DNA of 64,000 nucleotides, from assembly GCF_005870025.1 (NCBI RefSeq), contig NZ_VATA01000012.1, forward strand, positions 1 through 64,000; not shown here. Direction: 5' to 3'. Within the stretch, counting starts at the first letter, position 1. More notes on this DNA, generated by a model. The model was not told the DNA's origin, made no database searches, and saw nothing but the letters and a program-made list of their open reading frames with translations. This DNA is from Poseidonocella sp. HB161398. Its GTDB lineage: Bacteria; Pseudomonadota; Alphaproteobacteria; Rhodobacterales; Rhodobacteraceae.

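Overview
The window is very G+C-rich and read almost entirely from sequence features typical of a marine or halotolerant alphaproteobacterium, most likely Rhodobacteraceae. That placement is an inference from codon style, protein families and candidate CtrA and iron-responsive sites; no rRNA, tRNA or housekeeping marker is present to confirm it.

Left part (1-21355): the 3' end of an RTX calcium-binding protein is followed by a flavin-dependent monooxygenase and then a catechol siderophore biosynthesis locus. The locus holds entC-, entB- and entA-like genes for 2,3-dihydroxybenzoate (DHB), a reverse-strand block of Sfp/EntD-type phosphopantetheinyl transferase, free aryl carrier protein and EntE-like DHB-AMP ligase, a forward NRPS (Cy-Cy-A plus a carrier domain that lost its serine), a VibH-like free-standing condensation enzyme, and a reverse-strand NRPS piece (degenerate half condensation domain-PCP-C). 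Read together this looks like the VibB/E/F/H logic of vibriobactin, agrobactin and parabactin type polyamine siderophores, but with the VibF-like protein split into two genes. About 3.2 kb of decayed DNA separates the two pieces; it holds two IS110-family transposase remnants, a small palindromic repeat family and a 129-bp tandem repeat. No receptor, transporter or esterase gene for the siderophore is in the window.

Right part (21356-64000): an AT-rich regulatory region with a perfect TTAA-N7-TTAA (CtrA-type) site precedes a tight five-gene operon: GAF-TM-HlyD adaptor, PqqD-like/M50 site-2 protease/HlyD fusion, SapC-family protein, a shortened SecA paralogue, and a small periplasmic HlyD-type adaptor. 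Immediately downstream, behind its own AT-rich leader, starts one giant open frame that is still open at the window end (at least 11,357 codons). It begins with a LEPR-XLL type motif (MEPRYLLSAD), continues through thousands of residues of Ala/Gly/Asp-rich beta-strand repeats, then dockerin-like EF-hands, Calx-beta-like modules and RTX nonapeptides.

The most interesting hypothesis is that the five-gene operon is a dedicated export and surface-attachment apparatus for the giant protein, combining a SecA-like ATPase, a membrane protease and type I-like adaptors. This is inferred from gene order and domain content; it is not demonstrated by the sequence.
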